Shown in pieces: positions 37,597-47,004 of a stretch of 64,000 bases of DNA; position 1 is the first letter of the stretch, and every line of letters starts with the position of its first letter. The notes below the pieces were generated by a model. It was given only the letters and a program-made list of their open reading frames with translations. It was not told the DNA's origin and did no database searches. The translations under genes were made by a program, and so were the position numbers. The stretch is from Amarobacillus sp046328225 (GTDB lineage: Bacteria; Chloroflexota; Dehalococcoidia; Tepidiformales; Tepidiformaceae). The DNA lies in the NCBI GenBank assembly GCA_046328225.1, contig JAXLWZ010000017.1:21331-85330 (forward strand), written 5' to 3'.

Positions 37597-38019
37597 ATGG
37601 CCGACCAGAAGCGACAGGGTCAGAAGGGCGGAGCCCGCGGCGAACGCCGCCTCAAGCGGCGCGAACGAAAGTCCGTGCCGCGCGGGAAGGCGTTCATCAA
37701 GAGCACCTTCAACAACACGCTCGTCACCCTCACCGACCCCAACGGGAACGTCATCTCCTGGGCCAGCTCCGGCGGTTCCGGGTTCAAGGGCTCGCGCAAG
37801 GGCACGCCCTTCGCCGCCCAGCTCGCCGGCGAAAATGCCGCCCGCCGCGCCATGGAGCACGGCATGCAGACCGTCGAGGTCTACGTGCGCGGCGCCGGCA
37901 GCGGCCGTGAAGCCGCCATCCGCTCGCTCCAGGCGACGGGCCTCACCGTCACCGCCATTCGCGATGTCACCCCCATCCCCCACAACGGTTGCCGCCCGCC
38001 CAAGCGGCGCCGCGTCTAG
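37597..38019 (+). CDS. rpsK: 30S ribosomal protein S11
   Basis: S11 lines the platform near the E site. It is 140 aa. A basic leader precedes FIKSTFNNTLVTLTDPNGNV and SSGGSGFKGSRKGTPFAAQ. It ends in the canonical DVTPIPHNGCRPPKRRRV. Confidence 0.97.
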   Translation: MADQKRQGQKGGARGERRLKRRERKSVPRGKAFIKSTFNNTLVTLTDPNGNVISWASSGGSGFKGSRKGTPFAAQLAGENAARRAMEHGMQTVEVYVRGAGSGREAAIRSLQATGLTVTAIRDVTPIPHNGCRPPKRRRV

Positions 38020-38028
38020 GAGCGCCGC

Positions 38029-38658
38029 ATGGCTCGTTACACTGGCCCCGTTTGCCGCCTCTGCCGCCGGCACGGCGAAAAGCTCTTCCTCAAGGGCGAT
38101 CGCTGCTTCACGCCCAAGTGCAGCTTCGATCGGCGCCCCAACCCGCCCGGCCCGCGCCCCGCTCGCCGCCGCAAAGTCAGCGACCGCGGCCTCCAGCTGC
38201 GCGAAAAGCAGCGCGCCCGCGTCGCCTATGGCGTCCTCGAAAAGCAGTTCGTCCGCTACTACAAGGAAGCCATCCGCCGCCCCGGCGTCTCCGGCGAAAA
38301 CCTCGTCCGCCTGCTCGAAACGCGGCTCGATAACATCGTCTACCGCCTCGGCTTCGCCGATTCGCGCTCCCAGGCCCGCCAGCTCGTCCGCCACGGCATC
38401 ATCGCCGTCAACGGCCGCAAGCTCGATGTGCCCAGCGCCCACCTCAAGGAAGGCGACGTCGTCGGCTTCACCCCCCGCGGCATCCGCAGCGAGTACTACA
38501 AGATCGTCCAGGACGGCATCAAGTCCAAGAACCCGCCCTCCTGGCTCACCCTCGATGCCGCCGGCATGACCGGCCGCGTCGCTGGCGTCCCCACCGTCGC
38601 TCAGGGCGAAACGCACCTGTTCAACGAAAACGTCATCATCGAGTACTACTCGCGCTAA
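38029..38658 (+). CDS. rpsD: 30S ribosomal protein S4
   Basis: S4 starts 30S body assembly and often represses the alpha operon. It is 209 aa. The N-terminus has four Cys (CRLCRRHG, then DRCFTPKC) for zinc. The S4 RNA-binding domain reads RLDNIVYRLGFADSRSQARQ then VRHGIIAVNGRKLDVPS. It ends ENVIIEYYSR. Confidence 0.97.
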   Translation: MARYTGPVCRLCRRHGEKLFLKGDRCFTPKCSFDRRPNPPGPRPARRRKVSDRGLQLREKQRARVAYGVLEKQFVRYYKEAIRRPGVSGENLVRLLETRLDNIVYRLGFADSRSQARQLVRHGIIAVNGRKLDVPSAHLKEGDVVGFTPRGIRSEYYKIVQDGIKSKNPPSWLTLDAAGMTGRVAGVPTVAQGETHLFNENVIIEYYSR

Positions 38659-38701
38659 CCGCTCGGGTGGGCGCCATGCGACTGTTGAGGCAAGCGCAAG
38701 C

Positions 38702-39889
38702 ATGATGGATTCCATGGAGTTGATCGGGCAGACGCCGGATGAGGTCGTCCCCCAGCTCACGGTCGAAGACGAACGCGACGACTACGCGCGTCTCGTCGCC
38801 GAACCGCTTGAGTCGGGCTACGGCATCACCCTCGGCAATGCCCTCCGGCGCGTGCTTCTGAGCTCGCTCGAAGGCGCCGCCATCCAGTCGGTCCGCATCG
38901 ACCAGGTCCAGCACGAGTTCTCCGTCATCACCGGCATGCAGGAGGACACCACCGAGTTCCTCCTCAACGTCAAGGAGATCCGCCTCCGCGCCCTCAGCAA
39001 TCGCGGCGGCACCCTCTCCCTCGATGTCGAAGGACCCGCCGAAATCACCGCCGGAGACCTCCAGGTCCCCGCCGATTTCGAAGTCGTCAATCCCGGCCTG
39101 CACCTGGCCACCCTCGATAACGCCTCCGCGCGCCTCAACGTGGAGTTGCACGCCGGCCTCGGCAAGGGCTATCGCCCCGCCGGCGTCGTCGAAGGCTCGC
39201 CCATCGGCAATATCCCCGTCGATGCCATCTACTCGCCCGTGCGCAAAGTCAATTACCACGTCGAGAAGACCCGCGTCGGCCAGTCCACCGACTACGACCG
39301 GCTCGTCCTCGAAGTCTGGACCGATGGCACCATCGGCCCCGTCGACGCCGTCGGCCAGAGCGCGGACATCCTCATGGACCAGTTCTCGCTCTTCAGCCAG
39401 ATGGGCCGCCCCGACATCCCCGTCATGGGCATGATCAGCACCACCGGCGCCGGCGCCATCATGGCCCCCGACCGCTACAACACCCCCATCGAAGACCTCC
39501 AGCTCTCCGTCCGCGCCTACAACTGCCTCAAGCGCAGCGGCCTCATGACGGTCGGCCAGGTCCTCGAAAAGAGCGAGGATGAGCTCCTCGGCCTGCGCAA
39601 CTTCGGCCGTAAGTCCTACGACGAACTGCGCGACCGCCTCATCGAGCTCAGCTACATCGACCCCGACGCCGAGGGCCTCCGGCCCATCCCGGATGCCGGC
39701 CGTGCCGGTGGCGCAGCCGCCGCCGCGCGCGGCGTCGCTCCACGGCGGCCCGGCTCCGTGCGCACCAGCTCCGTCATCCTCGATGAAGAGGACGAAGAAC
39801 AGAGCCTCGGCGCGCTCGGCAAGGCACTCAAGGAAGCACTGAAAGAGGTTGGCGACGACGATCTGCTCGGCGCCGATGACGAGGACTAA
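38702..39889 (+). CDS. rpoA: RNA polymerase alpha subunit
   Basis: The alpha subunit is the assembly scaffold of RNA polymerase. It is 395 aa. The N-terminal dimerisation domain has EPLESGYGITLGNALRRVLL and STDYDRLVLEVWTDG. The C-terminal domain reads IEDLQLSVRAYNCLKRSG, then LRNFGRKSYDEL, the DNA- and activator-binding face. An Ala/Arg linker and an acidic tail of about 50 residues (DEEDEEQ) extend it beyond the usual 315-340 aa. Confidence 0.97.
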   Translation: MMDSMELIGQTPDEVVPQLTVEDERDDYARLVAEPLESGYGITLGNALRRVLLSSLEGAAIQSVRIDQVQHEFSVITGMQEDTTEFLLNVKEIRLRALSNRGGTLSLDVEGPAEITAGDLQVPADFEVVNPGLHLATLDNASARLNVELHAGLGKGYRPAGVVEGSPIGNIPVDAIYSPVRKVNYHVEKTRVGQSTDYDRLVLEVWTDGTIGPVDAVGQSADILMDQFSLFSQMGRPDIPVMGMISTTGAGAIMAPDRYNTPIEDLQLSVRAYNCLKRSGLMTVGQVLEKSEDELLGLRNFGRKSYDELRDRLIELSYIDPDAEGLRPIPDAGRAGGAAAAARGVAPRRPGSVRTSSVILDEEDEEQSLGALGKALKEALKEVGDDDLLGADDED

Positions 39890-39894
39890 CCGCC

Positions 39895-40509
39895 ATGCGA
39901 CACCGAGTCAGTGGCCGCCATCTCGGCCGCGATACCGCACACCGTACCTCCCTCTACCGGAACCTGGTCACCGACCTGCTCCGCTATGAGCGCATCACCA
40001 CCACCGAGGCCAAGGCCAAGGAAATTCGCCCCATGGCCGAGCGCATCATCACGCTCGCCCGCCGCGGCGATATCCATGCCCGCCGCCAGGCCATGCGCGT
40101 CGTCTTCGACACCGCCGTCGTCAAGAAGACGTTCGACGAAATCGGCCCGCGCATGAAGGACCGCCCCGGCGGCTACCTCCGCATCACCGGCCTCGAGCCG
40201 CGCCGCGGCGATGGCGCCCGCATGGCCACGATCGAGCTCGTCGATCTCGCCGGCGCGCCCTCTACCCCGCGCCCGCAGCGCGTGACTGCCGCCCCGACGG
40301 CTCGCACCGCCGCCCCGGTGGTCGCGCCCGCAGCCGCGGCCACGCCCGCCGCCGCCGCCGATGAGGCCGCGCCCGCGGACGAAGCCCCGGTTTCGGCCGA
40401 AGCCGTCGTCGAATCGGCCGAGCTGCATGCCGCCGAGACCGCCGATGCCGCCGCCGAGGCCAGCGAAGGCGACAGCGCCGAGGAGGAATCGGGCGCCGGC
40501 GGCGCCTGA
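39895..40509 (+). CDS. rplQ: 50S ribosomal protein L17 with long Ala/Glu-rich tail
   Basis: L17 lies near the tunnel exit. It is 204 aa. The standard core (1 to about 118) has RHRVSGRHLGRDTAHRTSLY, TTEAKAKEIRPMAERII and RPGGYLRITGLEPRRGDGA. The remaining 85 residues are a low-complexity Ala/Glu/Pro tail, likely disordered. Similar tails occur in high-GC Gram-positives. Confidence 0.95.
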   Translation: MRHRVSGRHLGRDTAHRTSLYRNLVTDLLRYERITTTEAKAKEIRPMAERIITLARRGDIHARRQAMRVVFDTAVVKKTFDEIGPRMKDRPGGYLRITGLEPRRGDGARMATIELVDLAGAPSTPRPQRVTAAPTARTAAPVVAPAAAATPAAAADEAAPADEAPVSAEAVVESAELHAAETADAAAEASEGDSAEEESGAGGA

Positions 40510-40514
40510 ACCCC

Positions 40515-41273
40515 GTGACCGCGACCCGGTTCGCGGCCACGGTGAGCTACGACGGCACCGCGTTCGCCGGCTCCCAACGCCAGGCCAACGCCCGGACCGT
40601 CCAACACGAACTGGAAACCGCGGCACAGGCGCTCTTCGGAACGCCCACCCGCGTGGCGATGGCCGGGCGCACCGATGCCGGTGTGCACGCCATCGGACAG
40701 GTGGCGGCTTTCTCCGCGGAAACGCGGCACGAGCCGCGAACGGTGGAACGGGCGCTCAACGCCCATCTGCCGGATGATGTGGCGGTTCGCGCCGTTCGCC
40801 ACGCGCCCCCGGATTTCGATCCGAGGCGCTGGGCACGAAGGCGCTGGTACCGTTACACCGTTTGGAACGGCGAAGCGCGCGACCCGCTCCTCCGCCGCAG
40901 CGCATGGTTCGTCGAGGGCAACCTCGATCTCGATGCGATGCAGCAAGCGGCCAACGCACTCGCCGGCAGGCAGGATTTCCTCGCCTGCTCCGGCACACTC
41001 GAACCCGGACGGACCTCGGTCCGCACCGTGTTCACCGCAGGCTGGCACCGCGATGGCGATGCCCTCCTGTTCGATATCGAGGCGGATGCCTTCCTGCCGC
41101 AGATGGTTCGCCGGCTCACCGGCGCCCTCATCCGCCTGGGTCGGAGGCCGCTGGAAGTGGAGGATTTCGTCCGCCTGCTCGGGCAGGCCGCACCGGGGAC
41201 CATCGGGCCTACCGCCCCCCCAAACGGCCTCTGCCTCCGGCATGTGTGGTACGACGAGGGATACGACCAATGA
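40515..41273 (+). CDS. truA: tRNA pseudouridine(38-40) synthase
   Basis: TruA makes pseudouridine at tRNA positions 38-40. It is 252 aa with VSYDGTAFAGSQRQ at the start and the catalytic Asp in VAMAGRTDAGVHA (near residue 54). RRWYRYTVWN and a C-terminal FLPQMVRRLTGALI also fit. Codon use is a little less C-ending than in the ribosomal genes. Its TGA overlaps the rplM ATG. Confidence 0.94.
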   Translation: MTATRFAATVSYDGTAFAGSQRQANARTVQHELETAAQALFGTPTRVAMAGRTDAGVHAIGQVAAFSAETRHEPRTVERALNAHLPDDVAVRAVRHAPPDFDPRRWARRRWYRYTVWNGEARDPLLRRSAWFVEGNLDLDAMQQAANALAGRQDFLACSGTLEPGRTSVRTVFTAGWHRDGDALLFDIEADAFLPQMVRRLTGALIRLGRRPLEVEDFVRLLGQAAPGTIGPTAPPNGLCLRHVWYDEGYDQ

Positions 41274-41803
41274 ATACGACCGTCCGCATGAAGGCCTCTG
41301 AGATTTACCGCGACTGGCACGTCATCGACGCCGCCGGCCGCCCGCTCGGCCGTGTCGCCACGGAGGCCGCAATCCTCCTCCGCGGCAAGCACAAGCCCAC
41401 GTTCGAACCCCACCTGGACGACGGCGACTTCGTCATCATCATCAACGCCTCGCAGGTCCGCGTGACCGGCAAGAAGGCCGAGCAGATGAAGTACCACCGC
41501 CACTCCGGGTACCCCGGCGGCCTTCGCACCCGCTCCTATACCGAGCAGCTCGCCCGCTTCCCCGAGCGCGTCCTCGAGCAGGCCGTGCGCGGCATGCTGC
41601 CCAAGGGCCCCCTCGGCGAGGCCGTGGGCAAGCACCTCAAGGTCTACAAGGGCTCGAACCACCCGCACCAGTCCCAGATCATCGGCAGCGAACGCGCCCG
41701 CGCCGCTCGCGCCGCCACCCCCGTCGTCACCGAGCCCGCGAAGCCGCCGCGCCTTCGCCCGCTCGCCGTTCCCCAGGCCCAGCACCAGGCGGTTGAGGAG
41801 TAA
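41270..41803 (+). CDS. rplM: 50S ribosomal protein L13
   Basis: L13 is an early 50S assembly protein. It is 177 aa from the ATG at 41270 (ATGA overlap with truA). The core has DWHVIDAAGRPLGRVATEAA and VIINASQVRVTGKK-type text, then YHRHSGYPGGLRTRSY and AVRGMLPKGPLG. A tail of about 30 residues, Ala/Pro-rich, follows the usual end. Confidence 0.96.
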   Translation: MNTTVRMKASEIYRDWHVIDAAGRPLGRVATEAAILLRGKHKPTFEPHLDDGDFVIIINASQVRVTGKKAEQMKYHRHSGYPGGLRTRSYTEQLARFPERVLEQAVRGMLPKGPLGEAVGKHLKVYKGSNHPHQSQIIGSERARAARAATPVVTEPAKPPRLRPLAVPQAQHQAVEE

Positions 41804-41808
41804 TCACC

Positions 41809-42207
41809 ATGGCTGATCAGCAGTACTTCTACGGCACCGGCCGCCGCAAGACCGCCGTCGCACGCGTCCGCCTCTATCCCGGCAATGGCGCCGTCGTCAT
41901 CAACGGCCGCCCGCTCGAAGAGGTCTTCTCCCGCGATATCCATCGCGCCGAAGTCCTTTCGCCCCTGCGCCGCATCGGCCGCGAAGGCCGCTTCAGCGCG
42001 CAGATCAAGTGCGAAGGCGGCGGCGTCTCCGGCTGGGCCGGCGCCATCCAGATGGGCATCGCCCGCGCCCTCGTCGCCTCCGACCCCCTCGTCAAGCCTT
42101 CGCTCAAGCGCGGCGAGAACCTCCTCACCCGCGATTCGCGCATGAAGGAACGCAAGAAGGCCGGCCTCAAGCGCGCCCGCAAGGCACCGCAGTTCACCAA
42201 GCGCTAA
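41809..42207 (+). CDS. rpsI: 30S ribosomal protein S9
   Basis: S9 reaches with its C-terminal tail to the P-site tRNA. It is 132 aa: YGTGRRKTAVARVRLYPGNG at the start, CEGGGVSGWAGAIQMGIARA, and the end LTRDSRMKERKKAGLKRARK followed by FTKR, whose last Arg contacts tRNA. It is the last gene of the superoperon. Confidence 0.97.
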   Translation: MADQQYFYGTGRRKTAVARVRLYPGNGAVVINGRPLEEVFSRDIHRAEVLSPLRRIGREGRFSAQIKCEGGGVSGWAGAIQMGIARALVASDPLVKPSLKRGENLLTRDSRMKERKKAGLKRARKAPQFTKR

Positions 42208-42234
42208 CCGCGCTCCCCTCGCTCCTCATACCAG

Positions 42235-42264
42235 GACGGGCGCCCGCGAGGGCGCCCGTCTTCG
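42235..42264 (+). terminator. Intrinsic-type terminator after rpsI
   Basis: GACGGGCGCCC and GGGCGCCCGTC form a perfect 11-bp stem around a GCGA loop, 27 bp after the rpsI stop. Only TT-C follows, so the U-tract is weak, but the stem strength and position fit the end of the ribosomal operon. Confidence 0.6.
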
Positions 42265-42318
42265 CGTGCTCCCGGCGCCGTGGCACACTGGGCGAAATCC
42301 CCGGCCCCGGAGCACGCC

Positions 42319-42684
42319 ATGCACGTCGTCCGCGTCAGCGATTCGCCCGAAGTCCGAGCCGACCGCCCCATCTTCGTGGGCGAAGTCTATTCCCGGCCCC
42401 TCATCGATGCCGCCACCAGCCCCGCGGTGACCGTCAACCTCGTCCGCTTCGTCGATGGCGGCAAGAACCACCCCCACATCCACACCGCCGACCAAATCCT
42501 CTACATTACCGAAGGCGCTGGCACCGTCGGCGGCCCCGCGGGCGACAACCACGTCCTCGCCGGCGATATCGTTCACATCCCCGCGGGCGAAGTGCACTGG
42601 CACGGCGCGCGGCCCGGCCACCACATGGCCCACCTCTCCATCCTCCCGCCCTGCGAGACCACCGTCCTCGAACCCGGGAGCTAA
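42319..42684 (+). CDS. Cupin-domain protein
   Basis: This is a small single-domain cupin of 121 aa from the ATG at 42319, preceded by GGAG at 6 nt. Metal-ligand motifs are visible: KNHPHIHTADQILYITEG is cupin motif 1, and HIPAGEVHWHG is motif 2. Substrate and role are unknown; it is short enough to be a binding or dimeric enzyme module. Its stop shares the tetranucleotide CTAA with the stop of the convergent prenyl synthase gene. Confidence 0.8.
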   Translation: MHVVRVSDSPEVRADRPIFVGEVYSRPLIDAATSPAVTVNLVRFVDGGKNHPHIHTADQILYITEGAGTVGGPAGDNHVLAGDIVHIPAGEVHWHGARPGHHMAHLSILPPCETTVLEPGS

Positions 42685-43706
42685 CCCGCCCGGTCGACCA
42701 GGTAGCGCGCCACCTCGCGCAGCAGCGTGCGCGTCTCATCCGGCAGCCCGAGCCCGTCGAGGAGCGCGTCCGCCTCGTGGGCGTACCCGGCGGCCATCTC
42801 GCGGCAGGCTGCGTCCGCGCCCGCATCCTCGAGCGCCTTCACCACGCGCGCGATCGCGTCCACGCCGACGTCGCCGTCCGTGTCGTACGCCTCCGCGATG
42901 ATCGCCCGCGCGTCCGCGTTGTCCAGCCCGTACACGATGGGCAACGTCTTCTTCTTGCGCGCGATGTCGTTGCTGTTCGATTTGCCCGTGTCGCCCGGGT
43001 CGCCCCAGGTGCCCAGGTAGTCGTCCTGCGCCTGGAACGCGAGCCCGACCTGCTTGCCCCATGCGCCGAGCCCGGCCGCGAACGCCACGTCCGCGCCCGC
43101 GAGCAGCGCGCCCATCTCCAGCGGCGCCGCCAACAGCGCACCGGTCTTGCCGGCCACCATCGCCAGGTACTCCTCGACGTGCACCGAATCGCGCCGTTCG
43201 AAGTCCAGGTCCTCCCACTGGCCGCCGATCATCGCCCCGATCGCCCGGTTCAGGACGCCGAGCGCGGCCATCCGCCGGCCGGGATCGCCCGGGGCATCGC
43301 TCAGCGCCTGCACCGCGCGCGTGAACAGGAAATCGCCCACGTTGATCGCCTGCGCCTCGCCCAGCAGCGCCCAGATCGTCGGGCGATGGTGGCGTTCGGC
43401 GTCGTGGTCCTGTACTTCGTCGTGTACGAGCGAGAAGTTGTGCACGAGCTCGACCGCGCACGCCCCCGGCATCGCGTCCTCGATCGTGCCGCCCGCCACC
43501 TCCGCGCCGAGCAGGCAGAGCGCCGGGCGAATGCGCTTCCCCGTGTTGTGCGCGGGGCGCCCGTGTTCATCCTCCCAGCCGAGCACGTAGCGGCCCGCCG
43601 CCGCCAACGCCGGTGGCTCATCGCCGACGGCCACCCGCAGCGCGTGCTCCAGCGGCTCGCGATACCGCGCAAGGACATCCGGGACCCGGGTGGGAAGGCT
43701 CGCCAC
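42681..43706 (-). CDS. Polyprenyl diphosphate synthase (GGPP/FPP synthase type)
   Basis: This enzyme condenses isopentenyl units into the prenyl chain used for quinones, lipid carriers or carotenoids. It is 341 aa. The first Asp-rich motif is HDEVQDHDAERHHRPT, with Glu in place of the usual second Asp; the second is FQAQDDYLG. GKRIRPALCLL and GEAQAINVGDFLF also fit the family. The GTG at 43706 lies 2 bp after dxs, so both form an isoprenoid operon. A longer open frame into dxs has no homology. Chain length cannot be read with certainty. Confidence 0.9.
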   Translation of the reverse strand: MASLPTRVPDVLARYREPLEHALRVAVGDEPPALAAAGRYVLGWEDEHGRPAHNTGKRIRPALCLLGAEVAGGTIEDAMPGACAVELVHNFSLVHDEVQDHDAERHHRPTIWALLGEAQAINVGDFLFTRAVQALSDAPGDPGRRMAALGVLNRAIGAMIGGQWEDLDFERRDSVHVEEYLAMVAGKTGALLAAPLEMGALLAGADVAFAAGLGAWGKQVGLAFQAQDDYLGTWGDPGDTGKSNSNDIARKKKTLPIVYGLDNADARAIIAEAYDTDGDVGVDAIARVVKALEDAGADAACREMAAGYAHEADALLDGLGLPDETRTLLREVARYLVDRAG

Positions 43707-43708
43707 GG

Positions 43709-45634
43709 TCAGGCGCGGGCGAGCGCGGGCTCGCCGCTTGCGGCCTCCCCGCGTCGCGCTTCGAGCGCCTCCACGGCGCGCGCCGCGATCCCCGCGGCAT
43801 CCAGCTGGTAGAGCGCGCGAAAGACCGGCTGCGGCCCGTGGTCGACGATCGCATCCGGCATCGTCAGGTTGCCCAGCACGGTGTCCGCGAGCCCGTGGTC
43901 CGCCAGCAGCGCCAGCACGGCCTCGCCGAAGCCGCCCGCGCGCACGTTCTCCTCGGCCGTGAGAATGCCGCCCGTGGTCCGCGCCAGCCGCAGGATGAGC
44001 TCCTCGTCCAGCGGCTTCGCGAAGCGCCCGTTGACCACCGTCGCCATGATGCCGCGCTCTTCGAGGATATCCGCCGCCTTGAGCGCCTCCATCACCGTCG
44101 CGCCGAAGCCGAGGAGCGTGATGTCCGGCCCTTCGCGCAGCACCTCCGCGCGGCCGATGGGGATGGTTCGCATCGGCAGGTCCGTGGGCGCGCCTGGGCC
44201 CGTGCCCCGCGGGTACCGCAGCGAAAACGGCCCGTCGTGGTGCACGCCCGTGTACAGCAGGTCGCGCAGCTCGCGTTCGTCCTTCGGTGCGCTCACCACC
44301 ATGTTCGGCAGGCAGCGCATGAAGCTCGTATCGATGAACCCCTGGTGCGTCTTCCCGTCGTCGCCCACGAAGCCCGCCCGGTCCATCGCGAACACCACCG
44401 GCAGGTCCTGCACCACCACGTCGTGCACCACCGAATCGAACCCGCGCTGCAGGAACGTCGAATAGATGGCCACGATCGGCCGGATGCCCTGCGTCGCCAG
44501 CCCGGCGGCGAAGGTCACCCCGTGCTGCTCCGAGATCGCGACATCGAACACGCGGTCCGGGTGCTTCGCGTGGACCGGCGCGAGCCCCGTGCCCTCGAGC
44601 ATCGCCGCCGTCACCGCCACCACCTTCGGGTCGCTCTCGATGAGCTCCTGGGTCGCCTGGGCGAAGACCTGGCTGTAGGTCGGCAACGGCGCGGGCTGCC
44701 CCGGGTCCGCGGGTTTCTTCATCCAATACGTGCCGCTGTGGCTCTTGATCGGGTCGGCCGCCGCTTCGGGCACGCCGTGGCCCTTCTCCGTGAGGATGTG
44801 CAGCAGCACCGGCTTCGTGCGCACCTTCTTGATGCGTCCCAGCGTCGCTTCCAACTCGTCGATATCGTGCCCGTCGATCGGCCCGTAATACTCGAAGCCG
44901 AACTGCTCCCAGAAGCTCGCCGGCACCAGCAGGTCGCGCACGCTCGCCTTCACGCGCTTCGCTGCGTCCCATGCCTGCCGCCCGAGCGGGAGGTGCTCCA
45001 CCATGCTGCCGATTTCGCGCTTCGCGTTTCGGTAGAGCGGGTCGATGCGCAGCTTGTTCACGTTGCGGCTGAGCGCGCCTACGTTCGGCGAAATCGACAT
45101 CGCGTTGTCGTTCAGGATGACGATGATGTCCGAGCGCAGGTGGCCCGCGTGGTTCATCGCCTCCAGCGCCATGCCCGAAGTCATCGCCCCGTCGCCGATC
45201 ACGGCCACCACGTGGTAATCATCGCCGTTCAGGTCGCGCGCCACGGCCATCCCCAGCGCCGCCGAGATCGATGTCCCCGCGTGGCCCGCCCCGAAGGCGT
45301 CGTGCTCGCTCTCACCGCGGTCGGCAAACCCGGAAAGCCCGCCGTACTGGCGGATCGTGTTCATGCGCTCGCGCCGCCCGGTGAGCATCTTGTGCACATA
45401 GACCTGGTGGCTGACGTCCCAGGTGATCTTGTCGCGCGGCGAATCGAACATCCGGTGGAGCGCGATGGAGAGCTCGACCACGCCGAGATTCGACGCCAGG
45501 TGCCCGCCCCCGCCGATGCAATGCACCGTCTCGACGAGCGCCTCGCGGACTTCCTCCGCCAGCTGGTGAACCTGGTCGTGGGTGAGCGCGCGAAGCTCCG
45601 CGGGCTCGGAAATCGTGTCGAGCAGGCCGGTCAA
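43709..45634 (-). CDS. dxs: 1-Deoxy-D-xylulose-5-phosphate synthase
   Basis: DXS joins pyruvate and glyceraldehyde 3-phosphate in the first step of the MEP pathway. It is 641 aa. TPP and metal binding fall in GDGAMTSGMALEAMNHAG, with HVAVIGDG-like text upstream. The second half has ISEQHGVTFAAGLA, then AMDRAGFVGDDGKTHQG. The TTG start follows AAGGAG by 9 nt. It is co-transcribed with the prenyl synthase downstream. Confidence 0.96.
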   Translation of the reverse strand: MTGLLDTISEPAELRALTHDQVHQLAEEVREALVETVHCIGGGGHLASNLGVVELSIALHRMFDSPRDKITWDVSHQVYVHKMLTGRRERMNTIRQYGGLSGFADRGESEHDAFGAGHAGTSISAALGMAVARDLNGDDYHVVAVIGDGAMTSGMALEAMNHAGHLRSDIIVILNDNAMSISPNVGALSRNVNKLRIDPLYRNAKREIGSMVEHLPLGRQAWDAAKRVKASVRDLLVPASFWEQFGFEYYGPIDGHDIDELEATLGRIKKVRTKPVLLHILTEKGHGVPEAAADPIKSHSGTYWMKKPADPGQPAPLPTYSQVFAQATQELIESDPKVVAVTAAMLEGTGLAPVHAKHPDRVFDVAISEQHGVTFAAGLATQGIRPIVAIYSTFLQRGFDSVVHDVVVQDLPVVFAMDRAGFVGDDGKTHQGFIDTSFMRCLPNMVVSAPKDERELRDLLYTGVHHDGPFSLRYPRGTGPGAPTDLPMRTIPIGRAEVLREGPDITLLGFGATVMEALKAADILEERGIMATVVNGRFAKPLDEELILRLARTTGGILTAEENVRAGGFGEAVLALLADHGLADTVLGNLTMPDAIVDHGPQPVFRALYQLDAAGIAARAVEALEARRGEAASGEPALARA

Positions 45635-45718
45635 AAGGCGACTCCTTCGAAGCTCGTGCTCCAGTAGGCCACATCGGCGGAGGCGCCGCCGTGCGGAGGC
45701 TTACCGGCCCCAACAGGC

Positions 45719-45747
45719 AACCTATCGGCGCCCCCACTGAGGGTCAA
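45719..45747 (-). promoter_or_regulatory. Candidate promoter of the dxs-prenyl synthase operon
   Basis: On the minus strand TTGACC is followed after 17 nt by TAGGTT. The -35 is five of six to consensus and the -10 is partial. The predicted leader is about 80 nt. Confidence 0.45.
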
Positions 45748-45797
45748 GGCGCATCCGCGTCTCCCCGTAACCGTGGCTTTTTCGCCCTCGCCGCCCC

Positions 45798-47003
45798 TCA
45801 CGCGTGCCCGAAAACGAGCCGCTCGGCGGCACCCGTGGGAGCTTCGTCCTCCGCCGCCGGGAGCGTGATCGCGAACGTCGAACCCTGCCCCGGCGTCGAT
45901 TCCGCGACGACCTCGCCCTGCATGCTCCGCACGATTTCGCGCACGATGGAGAGCCCGAGGCCCGTGCCGCCCTCGCGCCGGCTGCGCCCCTTGTCGATGC
46001 GGTAGAAGCGCTCGAAGACGTGCTCGAGCTCTCCCGGTTCGATCCCCGGTCCGCTGTCGCTCACGCGAATCGAGACCTCGTCCCCCGCGCGAGCGATGCG
46101 CACGCCGACGGCGCCGCCTTCGCCCCCGTACTTGATCGCGTTGTCGACCAGGTTGAACACGCAGCGGTAGAGCAGGTCGCCGCTCGCCATCGCCTCCACC
46201 GCCGCGTCGCCTTCGATCTGCAGCCGCACGCCACGCATCGCCGCCAGTGGCGAAAGCTCCCGCGCCACTTCCCGCGCGAGCGCGAGCGGCGCCACCGGCT
46301 CGAGTTCCACCTGCCGTTCCGCCGTCGTCAGCAGCAGCAGGTCCTCGCTCAGCCGCGTCAGCCGCGCCGTCTGCGTCTTCACCGTCTCCATTAGCGAGCG
46401 GTACTCGTCGACCGTCGCGTCCGGGTCCATCTCCGTCACTTCGATATTGGTGCGAATGGCCGCGAGCGGCGTACGCAGCTCGTGCGATGCGTCCTGCACG
46501 AACTGCCGCTGCTGCTCGAACGACTGCTCCAGCCGCCCGATCATCGAATCGAAGGTGTCCGCCAGCGCCTTCATCTCGTCGTCGGCGCCCTGGTGGTTGA
46601 TGCGCTGGTGCAGGTTCGTCGCCCCGATGCGCGAAGCCACCCGCGTGATATCCCGCACCGGCTGCAGCATCATCCCCGAGAGGACGTAGCCCCCCGCCCC
46701 CGAGGCGATGGCCAGGCCCACGACCGCGAACAGCGACCAGATCTTCAGCTGGTCCAGGTTCTGCGAATAGAGGCTGTCTTCCACTTCGTCCAGGGTCACC
46801 GCAGAAGGCGCGAGCACCGCACGCCCGCCACCGACCGGGATCGGCTGGTATTCGTACCCCGAGACCGTGTACACATCCGGCCGGTCCAGCCGCGCCGCCA
46901 GGTTCAGGGCGACCACGAACGCCACGCCGAAGACGAGGAGCAGGCTCGAATACCAGACCGTGAGCCGGAAGCGGACCGTGCGCGAGAACGGAGGCAGTCG
47001 CAC
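45798..47003 (-). CDS. Sensor histidine kinase
   Basis: This is the membrane sensor of a two-component system. From the GTG used here it is 401 aa. Two helices (about 10-35 and 88-112) flank a small outer loop of about 50 residues. A HAMP domain follows, then the phosphoacceptor His174 in DASHELRTPL. The ATPase domain has NLVDNAIKYG, DSGPGIE and GGTGLGLSIV. It starts one base past the regulator's stop; an ATG at 47051 overlapping the regulator is an alternative. The signal is unknown. Confidence 0.92.
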   Translation of the reverse strand: MRLPPFSRTVRFRLTVWYSSLLLVFGVAFVVALNLAARLDRPDVYTVSGYEYQPIPVGGGRAVLAPSAVTLDEVEDSLYSQNLDQLKIWSLFAVVGLAIASGAGGYVLSGMMLQPVRDITRVASRIGATNLHQRINHQGADDEMKALADTFDSMIGRLEQSFEQQRQFVQDASHELRTPLAAIRTNIEVTEMDPDATVDEYRSLMETVKTQTARLTRLSEDLLLLTTAERQVELEPVAPLALAREVARELSPLAAMRGVRLQIEGDAAVEAMASGDLLYRCVFNLVDNAIKYGGEGGAVGVRIARAGDEVSIRVSDSGPGIEPGELEHVFERFYRIDKGRSRREGGTGLGLSIVREIVRSMQGEVVAESTPGQGSTFAITLPAAEDEAPTGAAERLVFGHA

Positions 47004-47004
47004 C

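Noticed and set aside
39895..40509. L17 tail as a separate gene or a fusion
   Set aside because: It is low-complexity Ala/Glu sequence, and comparable tails are common in high-GC bacteria.
42681..44972. One 763-aa minus-strand protein covering dxs and the prenyl synthase
   Set aside because: Only the last 341 residues match a family; the upstream part is a shadow frame of dxs.
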